A stretch of DNA of 52,348 nucleotides. It comes from Bombilactobacillus mellis. GTDB taxonomy: Bacteria; Bacillota; Bacilli; Lactobacillales; Lactobacillaceae. Positions 43,281-52,207 of this stretch are shown piece by piece. Each line of letters begins with the position of its first letter. The stretch's first letter is position 1. The translations under genes were made by a program, and so were the position numbers. Under the pieces are notes generated by a model. That model did not search any database, had not been told where the DNA came from, and saw nothing but the letters and a program-made list of their open reading frames with translations. The DNA lies in contig NZ_KQ033881.1 of assembly GCF_000967245.1 (NCBI RefSeq), positions 1 through 52,348 of the forward strand, written 5' to 3'.

Positions 43281-44612
43281 ATGTTATTTATTTTAAGTTA
43301 TTATTGTTTATTGTATTGGCTTTGTTTACATACGTTTCAAGTTATTTTATCGATAAAAGATCTTTTATGGATTATTGCGGGCTCAATCTTTGCCTTTGGA
43401 TTAACTATTTATGTAATTAATTTTTTTAACTATAATATAATTTTGATGTTATTATTTGCTCTAGAAATCCTGGTTGTAGCCCTGTATTTGTTATTTCAAA
43501 AAAGGTTAATTTCTAATTTTTTCTTTCTAATATTAAGCTTTTTATTAATTCTATTTGCTGGACAAACTAGTGAAGTTTTAATGTATGAGTTTTTTAGGAT
43601 ACCATATGCTTTACAGGAAAGTCACATGAAATTTATTTTGGCTGACCTTATTTTTATGACGATCATAACGCTACTTTTAGCAAGGGGAATTAATTATTTG
43701 TTGCAGCATTTTAAATTATATTCCTTACTGCATACTAGTATCATTAATTCACTGATTATCAGTACCGCTATTTTATTAATGGTGATCGCGTTTTTTAGCC
43801 AGGTTGATAATTCTAATAGTAACAAAACTACTACTAAAATAAGTTTAATTTTCCTGATAATAATAGTAATTATCGCTTTTATAACTATAATTTGGTTACA
43901 TAGTCAAAAACGTACCCTGCAATTAAGACATGAACAAGAAACTAATCAACAATTAGTAGAATATCTTTATAATTTAGAATATGCACAAGCAGAATTTCGG
44001 AAATTTAAGCATGATTATTTAAATATTTTAGCCGGATTGGCAGGTTATATTGAAACCCAGGATTTATCAGGTTTAAAAAATTATTTTTATAAAGTCATTA
44101 ATAATAATCATATTGCACAGACTAATGACATTTTTAATTTAAAGTCTCTACAAAATATGAAAATAATTGAAATTAAAGGCTTGTTGGCTTTAAAGTTAGG
44201 AAAATTACATCAGTATCGTAATAATTTCCGGATTGAGATTGTGAATCCAATTCAAAAATTACCCAACTCCATGCCGATTTATGAATATAATCGTTGCTTG
44301 GGAATTTTAATTGATAACGCAATTGAAGCTTTAGATTTCCACCAGATCGATGTGAAAAGTAAAAAAACCCATTTGTCCATTGTTTTTTATCAAGAAAAAC
44401 AACAATTAATCCTAGTCATTAAGAATAGTTATTTTAAAAATGTTAATTTGTCTCAAATTTACCAAGCAGGATTTTCTACTAAACCCCAACATCAGGGTCT
44501 GGGATTAGCTAATATTAATGAAATCTTACAGCAATATCCCGGAAGTACTCTTGATACGGAAATCACACAGGAATTCTTTATTCAAAAATTAATTTTAAGG
44601 CAGGCAGTATAA
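43281..44612 (+). CDS. HPK10-type sensor histidine kinase (AgrC/ComD group)
   Basis: A 443-residue receptor kinase. Residues 1-205 form six to seven membrane helices, expected to sense an extracellular peptide. A coiled coil leads to the phosphoacceptor H244 in RKFKHDYLNIL, the N-box LIDNAIEA (N346) and the G-box HQGLGLANINEIL. All catalytic boxes are intact, unlike the paralogue at 11254. AGGTAGG precedes the ATG. The response regulator follows three bases later. The ligand is unknown. Confidence 0.92.
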   Translation: MLFILSYYCLLYWLCLHTFQVILSIKDLLWIIAGSIFAFGLTIYVINFFNYNIILMLLFALEILVVALYLLFQKRLISNFFFLILSFLLILFAGQTSEVLMYEFFRIPYALQESHMKFILADLIFMTIITLLLARGINYLLQHFKLYSLLHTSIINSLIISTAILLMVIAFFSQVDNSNSNKTTTKISLIFLIIIVIIAFITIIWLHSQKRTLQLRHEQETNQQLVEYLYNLEYAQAEFRKFKHDYLNILAGLAGYIETQDLSGLKNYFYKVINNNHIAQTNDIFNLKSLQNMKIIEIKGLLALKLGKLHQYRNNFRIEIVNPIQKLPNSMPIYEYNRCLGILIDNAIEALDFHQIDVKSKKTHLSIVFYQEKQQLILVIKNSYFKNVNLSQIYQAGFSTKPQHQGLGLANINEILQQYPGSTLDTEITQEFFIQKLILRQAV

Positions 44613-44615
44613 TAA

Positions 44616-45341
44616 ATGAAGATTTATATCTGCGAAGATGATCTGAGTCAACGGCAACATATTACTAAAATTATTAATAATTATATTTTAATTGAAAATT
44701 TAGATATGAAAATTCAATTGTCTACTAGTGATCCATTGCAAATTTTGCAGGCAATCGATCAGGAACAGAGTGTTTATTTTTTGGATATTGGTTTACACAG
44801 TGAGCTTAATGGTTTGGAATTAGCTAGTGCAATTAGAAAAACGGATACTCATGGTTATATAATTTTTATAACCACACATGATGAAATGGCTTTTGAAACT
44901 TTTAAATATCAAGTAGCGGCCTTAGATTTCATTTTGAAAGACCAAGGCAACTTAAAAGAGAATATTGTGCGGGTATTTCAGACTATTCAGCAGCAATTAA
45001 TGATCGATGCTGATGATAATGACACTATCGCCATTAAACTGAATGATCGTATTTTATATATTAATTTAAAAACTTTAATCTATATCGAAACACTGAGTAA
45101 TCATAAACTGGTGCTACATGCTCAAAATAAAGAATCCTTAATTACAGGTGATTTGAAAGCACTAGAGCAACGTTTACCAAATAATTTTTTTCGGGCTCAT
45201 AAATCTTTTTTAGTAAACTTGGATTATGTTGATCATGTTGATAAAAAACAAAATTTAATCTTTTTCCGAAATGGTGCTAGTTGCTTAGTTTCACGAAGAA
45301 AAATTAAATTATTAACAGAGCACAAGCTAAAACTGAATTAG
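44616..45341 (+). CDS. LytTR-family response regulator
   Basis: A 241-residue regulator: receiver domain with ICEDD and phospho-acceptor D57 in YFLDIGLHS, and LytTR DNA-binding domain (about 140-240) with FFRAHKSFLVNLDYVDHV and LVSRRKIK. It is the cognate partner of the kinase encoded three bases upstream. The architecture is that of peptide-pheromone circuits controlling bacteriocin or competence genes. A decayed bacteriocin locus lies 1.5 kb downstream. It could also act on the repeated boxes at 43 and 52 kb. Confidence 0.92.
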   Translation: MKIYICEDDLSQRQHITKIINNYILIENLDMKIQLSTSDPLQILQAIDQEQSVYFLDIGLHSELNGLELASAIRKTDTHGYIIFITTHDEMAFETFKYQVAALDFILKDQGNLKENIVRVFQTIQQQLMIDADDNDTIAIKLNDRILYINLKTLIYIETLSNHKLVLHAQNKESLITGDLKALEQRLPNNFFRAHKSFLVNLDYVDHVDKKQNLIFFRNGASCLVSRRKIKLLTEHKLKLN

Positions 45342-45984
45342 ATCTAAAAAATTTCAACATCAGTCTCATAATTGTGAAACCTGAATAAATGAGACCGTCA
45401 CTAACTTAAATGGTGCAACTATCACTTCTGGAGGCCAAGTTAAGCGTAAATGTTCTGCGCTTGCTTAAGTGGCTCAGCTGGCATTGTTTTACGAATATAT
45501 TGTTTTTCTTGCTAATTGACATCTTGTTCAGCCAAGAAGAGAGCATAAGGTTGTCCCATTGAAATTTTGTATATGTATAAATGAAGGATTTGAATAATTA
45601 AGCCACCTAACTCCATTTCTTGTTTCATTAAAATTATTATTATTCTATGTTAAATTAGTAATTTTAAACTTTCATGGTTGGTTGCTATAAACTGCCTTTG
45701 TAGATAAATTTTAGATTGATACTTTGGAATTCATTACATAATTTGTATAGTCGTTCCCTAGTTTTTCCTTAGAAGAATAAATACTATAAAACAACCTAAG
45801 CCTTGATGTGTAAAGATTATAATCGTCTCTACATGCTAGACTTAGGTTTTTTAGGCCAAGTATTATTCAGGCGTTTACAAGTATAAAAATTACCGTTAAA
45901 GAAAGAAAACAGCCTTTCAAGAAATTTTAATCCATGGAATTAAAAATCCTTTAATATGTGGATATCGAAAGGAGACAAGGAAAC
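45342..45984. other. Intergenic region with decayed sequence and a terminator
   Basis: These 643 bp hold a minus-strand frame (45628 to 45440) beginning MKQEMELGGLIIQILHLYIY that is broken by one TAG at 45514-45512 and then continues as QEKQYIRKTMPAEPL, so it looks like a small pseudogene of unknown family. A terminator follows at 45793-45852. Confidence 0.45.
45793..45852 (+). terminator. Terminator-like long hairpin
   Basis: AACCTAAG (45793-45800) pairs with CTTAGGTT (45841-45848), followed by further T. The loop is long (40 bases). Confidence 0.55.
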
Positions 45985-46542
45985 ATGAAATCTAAAAAGG
46001 CTCTTTTAATAGGAATAGTCAGTATCTTGACAATTGTAATTGGTCTGATCTTCTGGAGAATGATGTTTAATCATCCCTATAACAATTTTCAAAAGAATGT
46101 AAGTATTAATAAAAACGTTAAAGAACTTCTAGTGAATACGGGCGGCACTGATATAGTTTTAAATATCAAATCTGGCAAGGATTCCCAAATTTGCACTCAG
46201 GGGTATGCACCAGTTGCTAAAGACGGTCGGGGGATTGTTACAATTTCTCATAATGTTCTAACTATGAATTTTGATACTAAGAAAAAGAATGTCGGTATTA
46301 TTTTTTCCAAAAGGAAACCGATCGTAACAGTTAATGTGTCTAATCAGCAATTACAATCTTTAAATACATTGAAAGTTAAAACTAACGGTGGCCAGATTAC
46401 GGTTAATAGTGCTAAGAATTATCCAATACCTTATCATGCAGATTTAAATGGCGGCGATTTGAAAAATACGGCTGCAACTAATTATATCTCAGGACATAAG
46501 TTACAGTTATTCAGTAATGGCGGCTCGATTATCTTAAATTAA
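45985..46542 (+). CDS. Membrane-anchored extracellular beta-repeat protein
   Basis: A 185-residue protein with one N-terminal membrane helix (ALLIGIVSILTIVIGLIFW) and an extracellular domain of repeating short beta-strands (ELLVNTGGTDIVLNI, LKVKTNGGQITVNSA, HADLNGGDL, LQLFSNGGSIIL). It resembles the DUF4097/toast-rack type of domain; that assignment is tentative. GGAG lies 10 bases before ATG 45985. It ends at a terminator. The function is unknown. Confidence 0.65.
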   Translation: MKSKKALLIGIVSILTIVIGLIFWRMMFNHPYNNFQKNVSINKNVKELLVNTGGTDIVLNIKSGKDSQICTQGYAPVAKDGRGIVTISHNVLTMNFDTKKKNVGIIFSKRKPIVTVNVSNQQLQSLNTLKVKTNGGQITVNSAKNYPIPYHADLNGGDLKNTAATNYISGHKLQLFSNGGSIILN

Positions 46543-46574
46543 TAAATAATATAGAAAATAAAAATAATATAACC

Positions 46575-46600
46575 GAAATGAGCCCCATTTCTTTATTTTG
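46575..46600 (+). terminator. Rho-independent terminator
   Basis: GAAATG (46575-46580) pairs with CATTTC (46586-46591), followed by a T-rich run. Confidence 0.65.
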
Positions 46601-46832
46601 ATAATGTTATTGTTATTGGCGATATAAGCTGCTATGGTTGCTTCAAAAAAAATGGTATTCTTAGATTAAGAGTTGACGTTATGACCAAATATTTATTGTT
46701 TTAGCAAGTTTAGAAATAATGATTTGGTTAGTGATTCATCTTCATCTGTAATCAGAGGTTTTAGCTCAAAAAAGTGAAAACCCACATAGCCTTATTTGGC
46801 CTAGAGATTTTATAAACTGGAGAAATAGCAGA

Positions 46833-47041
46833 TGGGTTGATTAGACTCTTCGTTATAGTTTTACTAATGGTTATAAATGGTCGCATTCTAATTATTATCA
46901 TTTATAAGAATCCATATCTCATCTGTGGCAATTAGTGGTACAAATTTTACAAGACATAGTGCAAATGCTCGAAATTATTCTATGGCTACAACTGCTGATT
47001 ATAGACAAGCTCAGGCATGGTATGGAAATCCTTATTTTTAA
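46833..47041 (+). pseudogene. Decayed lactococcin-972-family bacteriocin gene
   Basis: Read across one frameshift near 46905, the segment encodes YSFTNGYKWSHSNYYH, then HISSVAISGTNFTRHSANAR and ATTADYRQAQAWYGNPYF, then TAA. The Trp, SNYYH, SSV, and the late A-x-AWYGN followed by aromatic residues match the pattern of mature lactococcin-972 proteins. There are also stops at 46842 (TAG) and about 46899 (TAA). The signal peptide is not recognisable. A terminator and a DUF1430 immunity-type gene follow, as in intact loci. Confidence 0.7.
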
Positions 47042-47078
47042 ATGAAAATATAAATACACTGCAAACTCCATTAATATT

Positions 47079-47109
47079 AGCTGTGTACAAGATTGTACGC
47101 AGCTTTTTT
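47079..47109 (+). terminator. Rho-independent terminator after the bacteriocin relic
   Basis: AGCTGTGTAC (47079-47088) pairs with GTACGCAGCT (47095-47104) with one mismatch, followed by six T. In such loci it allows strong toxin and weaker immunity expression. Confidence 0.8.
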
Positions 47110-47191
47110 AATTCAAACAAGATACATTAATATAAAGAAGAATTTAAGATAATATCAAAGTTAAACGAATGCATAAAAGGAGATGAGCATA

Positions 47192-49363
47192 ATGTTTAAA
47201 AAATTATTAAAGATTGTATTAACTATTACTTCATTCATGACCATCTGTTTATGGATTATTTTTGTTGGGAGTAAATATAATGATTCTGTAGATCAAACTG
47301 AATATAATATTGAAGATAACTATACACAGATAAACATACCGATACATATTAATAACAGCCATGATTACCATAAAGTAATAAGTTACTTTAATGATGTAAG
47401 TAAAGAATTAGATATTCCATTTTTAAAAAGAGCGTATTATCAAGGTAACGAACGAACCCAATCCGGCCACATAAATTATCAAAAAACAGTTAATAATGTA
47501 ACATTTGAGACCAATAAGATATCTGATAGTTTATTAGATAAGAACTTTAAGATGCACTTAAAAAATAATCATGTTTATGCAACTGAGCCGGTGGGCGACC
47601 AAGTTCAAATACCCAAATATGGTTCTTTAAATTTTACGATTAAAACCATTTCTGAGCATACCAAACCGCATACCAGAGAAGGAACATTCTTTATTCAAAC
47701 AAAAAATCCTAAAATGATTGATATTTTTCAAGCAAAACTAAGCGTCCAGTTTAATTCAGGATTTAATATCAAAACAAATAAAAATGATTTTAATTCTATT
47801 ATTATTCCGGAAACACTTCCCAATAATTCTGAAGAGATATTTCAAATTACAATTACAATGACTATTTTTCAAATTGTTTTAATAATTATATATTGTTTAT
47901 CTTTGAGTTATGAGATCGGAGGGTATCGGCTATTAGGCTATAAAGTTGGAGCAATTATAAGTCAACTTATACTCCCGTATATTCTTTTAGGATCATTTTT
48001 GGGTTTTATAGTAGGCCTCATTGGAGTATTGACAAAAAATCAATATAATCTATTGAAATTAAATATTGCAGTTTTATGTCTTGTGATTTTAATATCGATT
48101 GGTGTTGTTTTTTTAACTGTTTTTGCATTACAAAAACTACCGACTAATAGAATGCTTATCAAGATAAATTATTCTAAAGTAATATTTTTACTTTTATATT
48201 TATTTAAAGGTATTATCATGACTTTCATTTTATTATCCGTCCTGCCAGTAAGTGAATTAGGATATCAATATATAAATAATACTTCAACCAAAGACTTAAA
48301 AGTTTATTCAGATTATGCAGTTTTTTTTCCAACTGCAATCGGTTATAACCAGGCCGATCTAGTTAATCCCGAGAATGCAATTTTAGTTAATGAAGATGTT
48401 TTATATCCAAAAATCAATTCTGATGGAGGACTTTTGATTGATACAACAGCAATAAATTCTAAGATATTGATGCCATATAAGAGTGTCACAATTAATAGGA
48501 ATTATTTGCAGTTCCATCATCTTTTTGATAGTAACGGCAATATGATTAAACTATCAAAGAACTCTATGAAAAATTTGGTTTTAATACCAGATAAATATAC
48601 TAGTAATCAGGCTTTAATGAAGCAGATCCGGCATTATCTAAGTCATGATTTGAAATTAACCCATCCTTTAATAAAAGCTATTCGCAATAATCAGCAAATA
48701 ATCGATGAGTCGGGAAATCGGATACAAAACTATTCATCTATCCGTGTGTACAACGAAAAAGCAGATAATTTAAATCATTTAAACATAATAACCGGTGATA
48801 ATAAGGATCCTTTGAAGATTGCTTTGCACGGTAAATCACCTGATTATGTATATAAAACTGCTTATAAGCATCTTTTGTATAAAAATAATTTATTGGATAA
48901 CTATCCTCAATTAATACGTGCTAGCGATATTAATAATCAGTTGTTAAAGCAGTCTGAAGGTTTGGTATTATCAAATGCAATTTTTATAGGGATAAGTTTA
49001 TTACTTTTTGTAATTATATCTTTAGCTACTGCATATCTTTATTTTTCAGTTTATGGACGTTCGTATGCAATTAAATAAACCTTGGGTATTTCCGTTTTCA
49101 AAAGCAGTATAGCTTTCTGGAAGTTGTGGTTGGGACAATTATTAATTACTATATTATTTATCTTAGGTACAGGAAATAAATTAGATCCTGCCACAATAAG
49201 TTTATTTTTGATAGCCGTGATAATTGATCTAATCATCAGCATTTTTGGTATAAAAATATTTTCTCATCATGCTATAATGTATGTAACATTATTGATTAAT
49301 TTATTAATAATAGTTGTAAGCAGCGTATATTTAAGTATCATATTATCTTATAAGGGGGATTGA
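47192..49363 (+). pseudogene. Bacteriocin-associated integral membrane (DUF1430-type) protein, split by an in-frame TAA
   Basis: The putative immunity protein of lactococcin-972-type loci. The first 628 codons give an N-terminal helix, a large extracellular segment, helices in the middle (about 220-310), a second extracellular segment and a helix, ending VYGRSYAIK. TAA at 49076-49078 is followed in the same frame by TLGISVFKSSIAFWKLW and about 85 more codons with three helices, to TGA at 49361. VYGR-Y-IK followed by LG is continuous in relatives, so the TAA is a nonsense mutation. AAAGGAG precedes ATG 47192. Confidence 0.8.
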
Positions 49364-49365
49364 AA

Positions 49366-49554
49366 ATGTTAAAATATTTAATACCTGTGTCAATGATTAG
49401 TTTCTTTATTACATCTATTTTAATGAAAAAGCTAAAGCAGTCCTCTCAAAATTTATTTATAGATTTTATAATCTTTTCTGTTATTGCAACTATACTAACA
49501 ATTATATTGTATTTCATGAGTACTAATTTTAGAGATTTGATGAATAAAAATTAA
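49366..49554 (+). CDS. Small two-helix membrane protein of the bacteriocin locus
   Basis: A 62-residue protein with two predicted helices (LIPVSMISFFITSIL and FSVIATILTIILYFM). AAGGGGG precedes ATG 49366, and the gene begins three bases after the DUF1430-type gene ends. Its family is unknown to me. The ATPase gene commonly found at this place in lactococcin-972-type loci is absent. Confidence 0.6.
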   Translation: MLKYLIPVSMISFFITSILMKKLKQSSQNLFIDFIIFSVIATILTIILYFMSTNFRDLMNKN

Positions 49555-49571
49555 GTCTAGCAACTGCACTA

Positions 49572-49610
49572 AAAAAAGCCATTCCTATTTACGCTAGGAG
49601 TGGCTTTTGT
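49572..49610. terminator. Bidirectional terminator
   Basis: AAAAGCCATTCCT pairs with AGGAGTGGCTTTT around a 9-base loop, with A and T runs outside. It separates the bacteriocin relic from the convergent mobilisation genes. Confidence 0.85.
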
Positions 49611-49699
49611 GTTTATATGCTTAGATTTTCTCACATTTTTCACTTAAATTATATCATTAAAATGCCAAAAGAAACAGCAGGGCAGTTTTAAGAATAACG

Positions 49700-50329
49700 C
49701 TAATATTTCCGCACTTTCGGCGGATGAATTACTTGGATAAACCGAAAAACCAGTGTTGTGGGATACAAAATCAGGGCTAGTTCAAGCATTAATAGCAAAA
49801 AACAGCCTAAAATAGCACTGATTCCCCGAAATACGCCCCAGCCGCTGAAATTAGGGTGGGCAAAGTGCCAAATTCCCGCAAAGCCAGTGCCGTGCAGGAT
49901 TAGCGGAGCAGTTAAGTAAATAAGACCTAAATTGGTGAGAATCAGCGCCACAACCGCAATCAGAATCACCAGAGGCGCCCAACGAGCCATTTTTTGATCT
50001 AAATTAAGCTGCTGTTGCAGTTTTTGGCGCTCTCTCTTCAGCAAATCAATGCGGGAATGCAGCTGTTTCTGTTGGTGCTGCAAGGTTTCCAATTCTTGCT
50101 TAGTCAGTGCTTGATTCCGCTGCAGATTTTTTTTAAATTCCTGCGCATACAGCTTATTTAAATATTGGGTACGTTCTTGAGTTAGCAGCGGCAAGCGTTG
50201 TTCAACCTGCTGCTGAATGATTTGTTGCAGGAGTGGGAGATTTTGTAAGTCAATTTGCCCAGTATTGCCATACTCCTCTAACAACTGCAGAATAGCATTT
50301 CTAATTTGTTGATCCTCACTAGTTGCCAT
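49700..50329 (-). CDS. Coiled-coil membrane protein of a plasmid mobilisation module
   Basis: A 209-residue protein: Gln-rich coiled coil at about 35-112 (LLQQIIQQQVEQRLPLL, QKQLHSRIDLLKRERQKLQQ), then two membrane helices (WAPLVILIAVVALILTNLG and LGCFLLLMLELALILYPT). This layout is common in accessory mobilisation proteins of lactobacillus plasmids. Its ATG overlaps the stop of the preceding gene (TAATG). It appears intact although its partner is frameshifted. The exact function is unknown. Confidence 0.6.
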   Translation of the reverse strand: MATSEDQQIRNAILQLLEEYGNTGQIDLQNLPLLQQIIQQQVEQRLPLLTQERTQYLNKLYAQEFKKNLQRNQALTKQELETLQHQQKQLHSRIDLLKRERQKLQQQLNLDQKMARWAPLVILIAVVALILTNLGLIYLTAPLILHGTGFAGIWHFAHPNFSGWGVFRGISAILGCFLLLMLELALILYPTTLVFRFIQVIHPPKVRKY

Positions 50330-50747
50330 TAACGTTCCCGTCCTTGGTGTTGAGATTTAAGTGCTGCCCAACGCTTGGCTTGAAGCCTTGAATTTGCATT
50401 TGAAAGCTGCCGCTGTTGAGCCTGCTGATCTCGGTGCTCTTGTTCAGTTTGTTGACGTTTTTTCGTTCTGAAGCCAACCGCTGATTAAAGCGTGCCAAAA
50501 TCGAATTAGTGGTTAATCGTTCAATAATTCGGGGTATTGCGCGCTCAATTTGTTCCATTTTTGCTCTAATTTTTGATTTTCTTGTTTGTAGGCGGTTAAG
50601 GTCTGTTTATATTTGGTTGTCACTTGATTGAACCAAGCTTGCTCGCTGTTCTGTAACGTGGTTAATTGTTGTTGCAGCAGATTGTTGTAATTTTTGTAAT
50701 TCGTCGGGGGTCAAACGAATATTAACTTGCGCTTGTTTTTCAGTCAA
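50329..50747 (-). pseudogene. Frameshifted plasmid mobilisation protein (ribbon-helix-helix plus coiled coil)
   Basis: From TTG 50747, with AAGGAG upstream, the frame encodes TEKQAQVNIRLTPDELQKLQ, a ribbon-helix-helix type start. Coding quality then moves to a second frame (TLQNSEQAWFNQVTTKYKQT, then QENQKLEQKW), a third (LTTNSILARFNQRLASERK) and finally QTEQEHRDQQAQQRQLSNAN to a TAA overlapping the next ATG. At least two to three frameshifts are needed. The composition fits MobC/MbeB-like accessory proteins. Confidence 0.55.
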
Positions 50748-50936
50748 AAACCCACGTCTCCTTGAGGATATTTCAGAGTATCTAAGGCTAATTATATCGA
50801 AGAGTTAGTACAATGGCAGGTGGTGCAAAGTGTAGACAAAAGGCTACGCCAATTGTCAGACATTGCAACTTGAAAAGAGGGAGCAGTGCTCCCCCTTTTA
50901 TCCCCCACAACTAAATTTGTATTATTGCTATTAATT
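50748..50936. other. Spacer upstream of the mobilisation genes
   Basis: These 189 bp contain the hairpin GGGAGC/GCTCCC at 50877-50893 followed by C and T (a likely terminator). The segment next to the mobilisation gene would be the place for an oriT, but I cannot recognise a known nick site. Confidence 0.4.
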
Positions 50937-51926
50937 TTAATTAATTAAAATATTTAATAAAAAAAGTAGTAAGCTATATAAAGAAAATCCAATATAAGAA
51001 TATATTAAGCTAATATTGGCTAAAGAAGGGAAAATAATACTAGCTATAGGAGGAGTTATAACTAATAAAGAATTAGTCGTAGTTATGATTCCTCCTAATC
51101 TTTCTGTGGGATATTTATTGATTATCATAGCTGAAAAACGAGGGGAAATAATACCTAAAAGCAGTGAAAGTATACTAGAGTTAAAAAAAATTAAATATAG
51201 ATTATTCAAAATAAAAGAAATAGAAATAAATAATAAAAAAATAGTAGAAATAATATTTAATAAACTTAATGAAACGTTTTTTAAAATTTTAGAACTCAAA
51301 TCATTTCCTACTATCATCGACAAGGTAATGATTCCAGATAATAATGATATCTTTATAGGGTTCGAAATAATTTTTAGAGAATTGTTATTATTAATAAATA
51401 ATGCAAAAATAGGAGTTAGACCACCAAAAAAACCATTTAATAAAGATAATTGACAAAGAATTTTAAAAACATTCTTATCTTTAAAAAGAACACGAAAATT
51501 TGTTAAAGTGTTTTTAAAGGTATTATTATTTTTAATGTTTCTTATATCTTCTTCTACTAATTTTATATCTTTCTTAATTAACAAAAACCCTATTCCTACG
51601 AATAAAAATATAAAAGAATTAAAGTATGCTACTACTCTTTTTTGAAAGAAAGATAAAAGAATAGATCCAAGAAACGTTGCTAATACATTCATTAGTTGTG
51701 ATGTTATACTGATTAATCCTTGTGCCTGTTCCATATCTTTTTTTTCTACTAATTTTTTTGTAAATGGCGCAATTAATGCTGACGAATAATTTCCTGATAA
51801 GTCAGAAATAAAATTTAATATTGCTACACAGAAAATTAATGTTAGGGTATTTCTATAATCTACGTAGCTAAGCAAATCGTAGACGGTAATACTCAAGACC
51901 AAACTGTAGATATTTATTATTAATAG
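50937..51926 (-). pseudogene. 5'-truncated MFS transporter gene
   Basis: The readable protein (321 residues from TTG 51902, open back to about 51926) resembles MFS carriers from about helix 3 onward: SALIAPFTKKLVEKKDMEQA and FIFLFVGIGFLLIKK. About ten hydrophobic segments remain. MFS proteins of this type have about 400 residues, so roughly the first 80 are missing. There is no ribosome site, and a stop and a terminator in the opposite direction lie immediately upstream. It is very AT-rich and probably non-functional. Confidence 0.65.
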
Positions 51927-51943
51927 TCAACTAAATAGAACAG

Positions 51944-51964
51944 CCCACCATTAGGTGGGTTTTT
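51944..51964 (+). terminator. Rho-independent terminator on the plus strand
   Basis: CCCACC (51944-51949) pairs with GGTGGG (51954-51959), followed by five T. No plus-strand gene precedes it within 2 kb, so it came with a rearrangement or serves an unseen transcript. Confidence 0.8.
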
Positions 51965-52105
51965 GTTTAATCCTTTTAAAAGGATATTCAAAATTTTATT
52001 GTATATAGTAAATTACATAAATAGTTTTTAACGTACTAAATGAAGTTATAGTAGTAAATATAAATATATGTTGATGTTCAAAAAAGACTTATAAATAAAG
52101 AAGAT

Positions 52106-52195
52106 ATGCAGCGAATCTTTGCTAAAATAGGCGGATCTAAAAAACGTTGCTGGAGAGTGGTTACTATACTCCTAGCTAAAATGCTTATTAAATAA
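52106..52195 (+). CDS. Possible 29-residue cationic peptide between two leader boxes
   Basis: ATG 52106 opens a frame beginning MQRIFAKIGGSKKRCW and continuing with a hydrophobic, lysine-ended tail. The GG after a short amphipathic stretch loosely recalls double-glycine leaders, and the part after GG is basic with single Cys and Trp. The ribosome site is weak (AAAGAAG, very close to the ATG). A hairpin overlaps its 3' end. Confidence 0.35.
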   Translation: MQRIFAKIGGSKKRCWRVVTILLAKMLIK

Positions 52196-52207
52196 GTAAT
52201 AAGCATT
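52180..52207 (+). terminator. Hairpin at the end of the peptide ORF
   Basis: AATGCTTATTA (52180-52190) and TAATAAGCATT (52197-52207) form a perfect 11-bp stem with a 6-base loop. The following sequence is T-rich but interrupted by A, so it is a weak terminator or a processing stem. Confidence 0.55.

Larger units (their letters stand above)
46543..47191. other. Region with a bacteriocin relic and two terminators
   Basis: These 649 bp contain the terminator of the preceding gene (46575-46600), the broken lactococcin-972-like gene (46833-47041) and its terminator (47079-47109). The ribosome site of the putative immunity gene follows. Confidence 0.6.

Noticed and set aside
51016-51453. Plus-strand ORF of 145 codons
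   Set aside because: It is the antisense of the truncated MFS gene, is Lys/Ile-biased as expected for a shadow frame, and has no ribosome site or recognisable motif.
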